A stretch of 14,821 bases of DNA. Origin: Candidatus Scatousia excrementipullorum. Its GTDB lineage: Bacteria; Cyanobacteriota; Vampirovibrionia; Gastranaerophilales; Gastranaerophilaceae. The stretch covers positions 1-14,821 of the forward strand of contig JADIND010000014.1 in assembly GCA_017694215.1 (NCBI GenBank), given 5' to 3'. The position numbers and the translations under genes are program-made. Below the pieces are notes generated by a model, which was not told where the DNA came from, did not search any database, and was given only the letters and a program-made list of their open reading frames with translations. Below, in pieces: positions 14,329-14,821 of the stretch; positions within the stretch are counted from its first letter, which is position 1, and each line of letters begins with the position of its first letter.

Positions 14329-14781
14329 CTATTCATTTTTATAAGTAAGATTTAAAAACTCGCCTTTCAGTACATCTGACAGAGTTGTGCGTTGTACAAA
14401 ATTTTCCTGTGCACGGATTTTATTGACAAAATTGAACGCATCATCCCCGCTGTACAAATTAAACGTATATAAATCAATATCTTTTTTAGGATTTTTAGTT
14501 TTTATAACCAGTTTAAAGAGATTTCCTTTAAGATTCTCTGTCCGGCCTGCGACAACAATCTGCCGGCGTTCCAGTCCGTAACTGTCAATATTTTTTATTT
14601 CAAAAGTATTCTCAACAATTTTCGGAGAAAATCTTGTTTTTTGTAGATAAACCGAGCATACTCCGACCTTAGCGTTACATGCAATAGATTGAAGCGGTAC
14701 ACTATAGAGATAACCGACAAAAATTCCCGCAAGAATTATCAAAACAGCTGCAATAAATATTTTTAATATCTTTAATATCAT
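14329..14781 (-). CDS. Small membrane-anchored protein of unknown function
   Basis: I do not recognise a family. From the ATG at 14781 the protein has about 150 aa. That start has GGGGAG 8 nt upstream; ATGs at 14787 and 14799 are too close to, or before, the ribosome site. Residues about 4-26 are one hydrophobic helix (ILKILKIFIAAVLIILAGIFVGYLY), with the remaining ~120 residues probably outside the inner membrane. Two cysteines (C35 and C42 in ACNAKVGVC) lie just after the helix and could form a disulfide. The rest alternates short strands and ends with a helix (DAFNFVNKIRAQENF), which could suggest a small beta domain. It stops 128 nt before the adaptor start and the efflux operon has its own promoter, so linkage to the pump is uncertain. 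GATAAT at 14813-14808 may be its -10. Confidence 0.75.
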   Translation of the reverse strand: MILKILKIFIAAVLIILAGIFVGYLYSVPLQSIACNAKVGVCSVYLQKTRFSPKIVENTFEIKNIDSYGLERRQIVVAGRTENLKGNLFKLVIKTKNPKKDIDLYTFNLYSGDDAFNFVNKIRAQENFVQRTTLSDVLKGEFLNLTYKNE

Positions 14782-14821
14782 ACACATATCTCCCCTCATT
14801 TTTCTGAATTATCTTTCAAAA

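Overview
This is an AT-rich window (roughly one third G+C by eye) from a diderm bacterium. A TolC-type outer-membrane protein, an RND pump and a periplasmic adaptor show two membranes. Many [4Fe-4S] proteins and nickel-pincer cofactor genes point to an anaerobic or facultative lifestyle. No 16S or other marker is present, so the phylum cannot be fixed; a gut anaerobe such as a non-photosynthetic cyanobacterium-related lineage is only a guess. The first 27 bases are residual Nextera transposon adapter, so position 1 is a contig end and the first gene is cut by it.

Region 28-330 holds the C-terminal tail of an alpha/beta-hydrolase-like protein (+ strand) and a strong hairpin terminator placed between converging genes.

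Region 323-7749 is a compact minus-strand operon of nine genes, read from right to left: (1) a Tat-exported, probably lipid-anchored aldo/keto reductase with a two-cluster ferredoxin tail; (2) a membrane NapH/NapG-like fusion with six [4Fe-4S] motifs; (3) tatA; (4) tatC; (5) larB; (6) larC1; (7) a CbiM/NikM-NikN nickel transporter; (8) larE; (9) a YkgJ-type cysteine-cluster protein. Junctions are overlapping or 0-17 nt, except for 44 nt between tatC and larB. A plausible promoter lies at 7709-7737. A 19-nt motif overlapping its -35 recurs (17/19 identical, same orientation) in the tatC-larB gap. The first four genes look like a membrane electron relay delivering to a periplasmic oxidoreductase, together with the translocase that would export it. 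The next four make and supply nickel for the nickel-pincer nucleotide (NPN) cofactor. Neither LarA (the usual NPN enzyme) nor LarC2 is present here.

Region 7797-8138 holds the divergent gene cutA (+ strand). It converges on the next cluster with only 16 bp between stop codons.

Region 8155-14288 is a minus-strand tripartite efflux operon: adaptor, RND pump, outer-membrane factor, with 1-nt and 4-nt overlaps. Its promoter has a perfect TTGACA -35, and an inverted repeat covers the -10, suggesting repressor control. Region 14329-14781 encodes a small membrane-anchored protein of unknown function. No stretch over 300 bases lacks a gene. I saw no tRNA, rRNA, CRISPR array, insertion sequence or origin.
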